From Ignavibacteriaceae bacterium (GTDB lineage: Bacteria; Bacteroidota; Ignavibacteria; Ignavibacteriales; Ignavibacteriaceae): a stretch of DNA of 9,539 bases. The notes under the pieces were generated by a model that searched no databases, had not been told where the DNA came from, and worked only from the letters and a program-made list of their open reading frames with translations. The stretch covers positions 1 through 9,539 of the forward strand of contig JAIOIM010000593.1 of NCBI GenBank assembly GCA_019912505.1. The letters are read 5' to 3'. Each line of letters opens with the position of its first letter. The stretch's first letter is position 1. This document shows, one piece after another, positions 7,209-9,539 of this stretch. The position numbers and the translations under genes were made by a program.

Positions 7209-8162
7209 ATGAGCAAATACGCAGTAGTTTTATTTAATCTCGGAGGTCCCGATTCGCTTGAAGCGGTTCAGCCGTTTCTCGAAAATTTATTTAACGATCC
7301 GGATATATTTAAACTCCCTTTTCAAAAATCACTTGCTCGTTTCATCTCAAAAAAACGCGCGCCAAAAGTTGAAGATGAATATAAACTAATCGGCGGCAAA
7401 TCCCCCATTGGTGAGTGGACAGAAAAGCAACGGAAGATGCTGGAGACAAAACTCCGCAACGAAGAAAAAGATGTTGATGTTTTTATTGCGATGCGTTACT
7501 GGAAACCTCTAACGGAAGAAACCGTAAAAAAAGTTGTGGCAGGTAATTATGATAAGATAATAATGCTGCCTCTTTATCCGCATTTTTCAAAATCAACAAC
7601 AGGCTCTTCGTTTAATGAATGGAAGCGTTTTTACAAAGGAGATATTTCAAAACTTTCGTTTGTAGATCATTATTTTGAACAGCCTTTTTATATCAAGGCT
7701 CTCAACGAAAGGATTGATGAATCGCTTTTAAGGTTTCCTGAAGAAATCAGCGAAGATGTTCAACTTGTTTTCAGCGCGCATGGAACGCCTGTGAGTTATG
7801 TAAAAAAAGGTGATCCGTACAGTAAGCAAATTGAAAAAACAATTACTGCTGTTATGGAGGAGAGGCAGCACTCGCATCAGCATCATTTATGTTTTCAAAG
7901 TAAAGTCGGACCTGCGAAATGGCTTGAGCCATCAACCTCAGACATGATAAAAGAACTTTCGGCTAAAGGAAAAAAACACCTTTTAATTATTCCGATTAGT
8001 TTTGTATCAGACCATGTTGAAACTTTGTTTGAACTTGATATAGAGTACCGCCATGTTGCTGATGAAGCGGGAATAAAAAATTACATTGTAATGACCGGGC
8101 TGAACGATTCCGAAACTTTTATTGAAGCATTAAAACAACTAACACTTGAAAAGATGGATTAA
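7209..8162 (+). CDS. hemH: Ferrochelatase
   Basis: This enzyme inserts ferrous iron into protoporphyrin IX, the final step of haem b synthesis, usually at or near the membrane. The 317 aa are typical of the bacterial family. Signatures are LFNLGGPDSLEAVQPFL, YKLIGGKSPIGEWT, MRYWKPLTEE, MLPLYPHFSKSTTGSSF, FSAHGTPVSYV with the metal-site His191, CFQSKVGPAKWLEPST, and SFVSDHVETLFELDIEY with the conserved acidic Glu271. No C-terminal 2Fe-2S cysteine cluster was seen. A short histidine cluster, HSHQHH (residues 221-226), precedes the FQS motif and is unusual. The ATG at 7209 is used because MSKYAVVLFNLGG is the family N-terminus; the ATG at 7205 is out of frame. It ends 1 nt before the next gene's TTG. 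Confidence 0.97.
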   Translation: MSKYAVVLFNLGGPDSLEAVQPFLENLFNDPDIFKLPFQKSLARFISKKRAPKVEDEYKLIGGKSPIGEWTEKQRKMLETKLRNEEKDVDVFIAMRYWKPLTEETVKKVVAGNYDKIIMLPLYPHFSKSTTGSSFNEWKRFYKGDISKLSFVDHYFEQPFYIKALNERIDESLLRFPEEISEDVQLVFSAHGTPVSYVKKGDPYSKQIEKTITAVMEERQHSHQHHLCFQSKVGPAKWLEPSTSDMIKELSAKGKKHLLIIPISFVSDHVETLFELDIEYRHVADEAGIKNYIVMTGLNDSETFIEALKQLTLEKMD

Positions 8163-8163
8163 A

Positions 8164-9539
8164 TTGAAGCTTACATTGTCATCAAAAAAAATTGTAATAC
8201 TCGGCGCCGGAATTTCGGGTTTAACAACCGCATACTTGCTTTATAAAAAAGGTTATGATGTTGTTGTGCTAGAAAAGAAAAATGAAGCCGGCGGTTCGAT
8301 GGAATCAGTGCGGGAAAACGGATATCTTTTTGACAAAGGTCCGAATAGTGCATTAGAAACAACACCACTTATAGCGCAGCTTGTTGAGGACTTACAATTA
8401 CAAGATCAACTTTTATACGCCAATAAAGCGGCGGATAAAAGATACATTCTTAAACATGATAAGTTGTTTCCGCTTCCTATGTCGCCCGGTTCTTTTCTAA
8501 AAACAAAATTGTTTTCTACCCTTGCAAAACTTCGTTTATTTGCCGAGCCGTTTATAGGGAAATCAGATGACGGTTATTATCAAAGTATTGCCGACTTTGT
8601 TAAAAGAAGACTCGGACGCGAATTTTTGGACTATGCGATAAATCCGTTTGTTGCAGGCGTGTACGCGGGCAGCCCTGAGGAGCTAAGTGTAAAATCTGCG
8701 TTTCCAAAACTGTATGCGTTGGAAGAAAAGTATGGCGGATTAATACTCGGAACAATAAAAAGCGCGAAGGAGAGAAAAAAGCGGGCAGAAGTATCAAAGC
8801 AGAGTGCAAGAATGCTTTCGTTTAAAGATGGTATGCAGGTGCTGCCAAAAGCAATTTCAGATGCGCTCGGCGAAAGGGTTCGTTACCAATGCGAAGTTAA
8901 CGATGTTTCTAAAACAGAAGCTGGTTATAAAGTTTCGTTTGAACATGCAGGTGAAACGGAAAGTATTTTATGTCAGACAATCATTTCTGCTATTCCTTCT
9001 TACAGAGCTTCGGAAATATTCGGAAAGCAAGATGAAAAATTAGCAAAACATTTGAATGAAATTTATTATCCCCCGGTTCTTGTCCTTTATATGGTTTACA
9101 ATAAAAAAGATATCGGGCATCCGCTTGACGGATTTGGATTTTTAATTCCTGCGAAAGAAAAAAAATCTTTTCTCGGTGCTTTGTGGAGTTCGGTAATATT
9201 TAACAACCGAGCCGAAGAAGATAAAGCTGTTTTTACTTTGTTTGTCGGCGGCTCGCGCGATGCCGATTTATTAAAGGTTGACAAAGAAGTAATAATTAAA
9301 AAAGTAAAAAACGAATTTGAAGCTTTGATGAATATAAAGTGTGAGCCTATATTTTCATCATCCCGATATTGGAGCAAAGCTATACCTCAATACAATCTGG
9401 GTTACATCGAACATGAAAGATATTTTGAAGAATTTGAAAAAAATAATCCCGGTATTATTTTAAGCGGCAATTACCGCGGCGGCATCTCAGTTGGTGATTG
9501 TATAAAAAATGCCGAGTTCACTGCGAAGAAATGTACAAT
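8164..9539 (+). CDS. hemY: HemY-type FAD-dependent protoporphyrinogen oxidase, 3' end outside window
   Basis: The frame is open for 458 codons to the right edge without a stop. The protein oxidises protoporphyrinogen IX to protoporphyrin IX, the HemH substrate. The N-terminal FAD-binding motif is IVILGAGISGLTTAYLL with Gly14, Gly16 and Gly19, followed by VVVLEKKNEAGGSMES (dinucleotide-binding acidic residue and GG doublet) and FDKGPNSALE. The middle has RRLGREFLDYAINPFVAGVYAG and LSFKDGMQVLPKAI. Near the end come YWSKAIPQYNLGYIEH and the C-terminal FAD contact SGNYRGGISVGDCI (residues 434-447), so only the last few residues appear to be missing. The start is TTG at 8164, since the first ATG lies after the FAD motif; a TTG at 8146 is a less likely alternative. 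HemY enzymes usually use oxygen, unlike HemN. Coproporphyrinogen oxidase activity (CgoX) is less likely because HemN is present. Confidence 0.95.
   Translation, partial: MKLTLSSKKIVILGAGISGLTTAYLLYKKGYDVVVLEKKNEAGGSMESVRENGYLFDKGPNSALETTPLIAQLVEDLQLQDQLLYANKAADKRYILKHDKLFPLPMSPGSFLKTKLFSTLAKLRLFAEPFIGKSDDGYYQSIADFVKRRLGREFLDYAINPFVAGVYAGSPEELSVKSAFPKLYALEEKYGGLILGTIKSAKERKKRAEVSKQSARMLSFKDGMQVLPKAISDALGERVRYQCEVNDVSKTEAGYKVSFEHAGETESILCQTIISAIPSYRASEIFGKQDEKLAKHLNEIYYPPVLVLYMVYNKKDIGHPLDGFGFLIPAKEKKSFLGALWSSVIFNNRAEEDKAVFTLFVGGSRDADLLKVDKEVIIKKVKNEFEALMNIKCEPIFSSSRYWSKAIPQYNLGYIEHERYFEEFEKNNPGIILSGNYRGGISVGDCIKNAEFTAKKCT

Noticed and set aside
8804..9043. 79-aa plus-strand open frame inside the protoporphyrinogen oxidase gene
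   Set aside because: It lies in another frame of a continuous, motif-rich HemY gene and shows no protein family signature.

Overview
The window is an almost gap-free, plus-strand block of haem (tetrapyrrole) biosynthesis genes. In order it holds a partial CcsA/HemX-like membrane protein, hemA, hemC, a small Cys-rich lipoprotein gene, a single ORF joining a TetR-type repressor to uroporphyrinogen-III synthase (hemD), hemE, hemN, hemH, and a hemY-type protoporphyrinogen oxidase that runs off the right edge. Spacings are 1, 2, -4 (ATGA overlap), 9, 18, 14, 46-47 and 1 nt, so one polycistronic transcript is likely. Its promoter would lie left of the window. There is no stretch over 300 bases without a gene, and I saw no tRNA, rRNA, CRISPR or mobile element.

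The DNA is AT-rich. Genes start with a mixture of ATG and TTG, the latter mostly with good Shine-Dalgarno sequences. The lipoprotein has a loose lipobox ending in Ser-Cys. These traits, with the hemX-hemA-hemC order and the pairing of an oxygen-independent HemN with a HemY-type oxidase, fit a Bacteroidota/Chlorobiota/Ignavibacteriota-like bacterium, perhaps an Ignavibacteria-type facultative anaerobe. This placement is inference: no marker gene is present.

Pathway logic: HemA makes glutamate-1-semialdehyde from glutamyl-tRNA. HemL and HemB are not in the window. HemC and the HemD domain then make uroporphyrinogen III, HemE gives coproporphyrinogen III, HemN gives protoporphyrinogen IX, the HemY-type enzyme gives protoporphyrin IX, and HemH inserts iron. 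This is the protoporphyrin-dependent branch. The first gene resembles HemX, which sits beside hemA in Bacillus.

The most notable item is the TetR-HemD fusion. Both halves look full length, they are joined by a short linker, and no in-frame ATG lies near the junction. A DNA-binding repressor covalently tied to a mid-pathway haem enzyme suggests a self-regulating 'trigger enzyme' for this operon. Other points are the lipoprotein embedded between hemC and hemD, an 8-bp inverted repeat in the only sizeable intergenic gap (before hemH), the degenerate WWD motif in the CcsA-like protein, and an unusual substitution in a conserved HemA motif.
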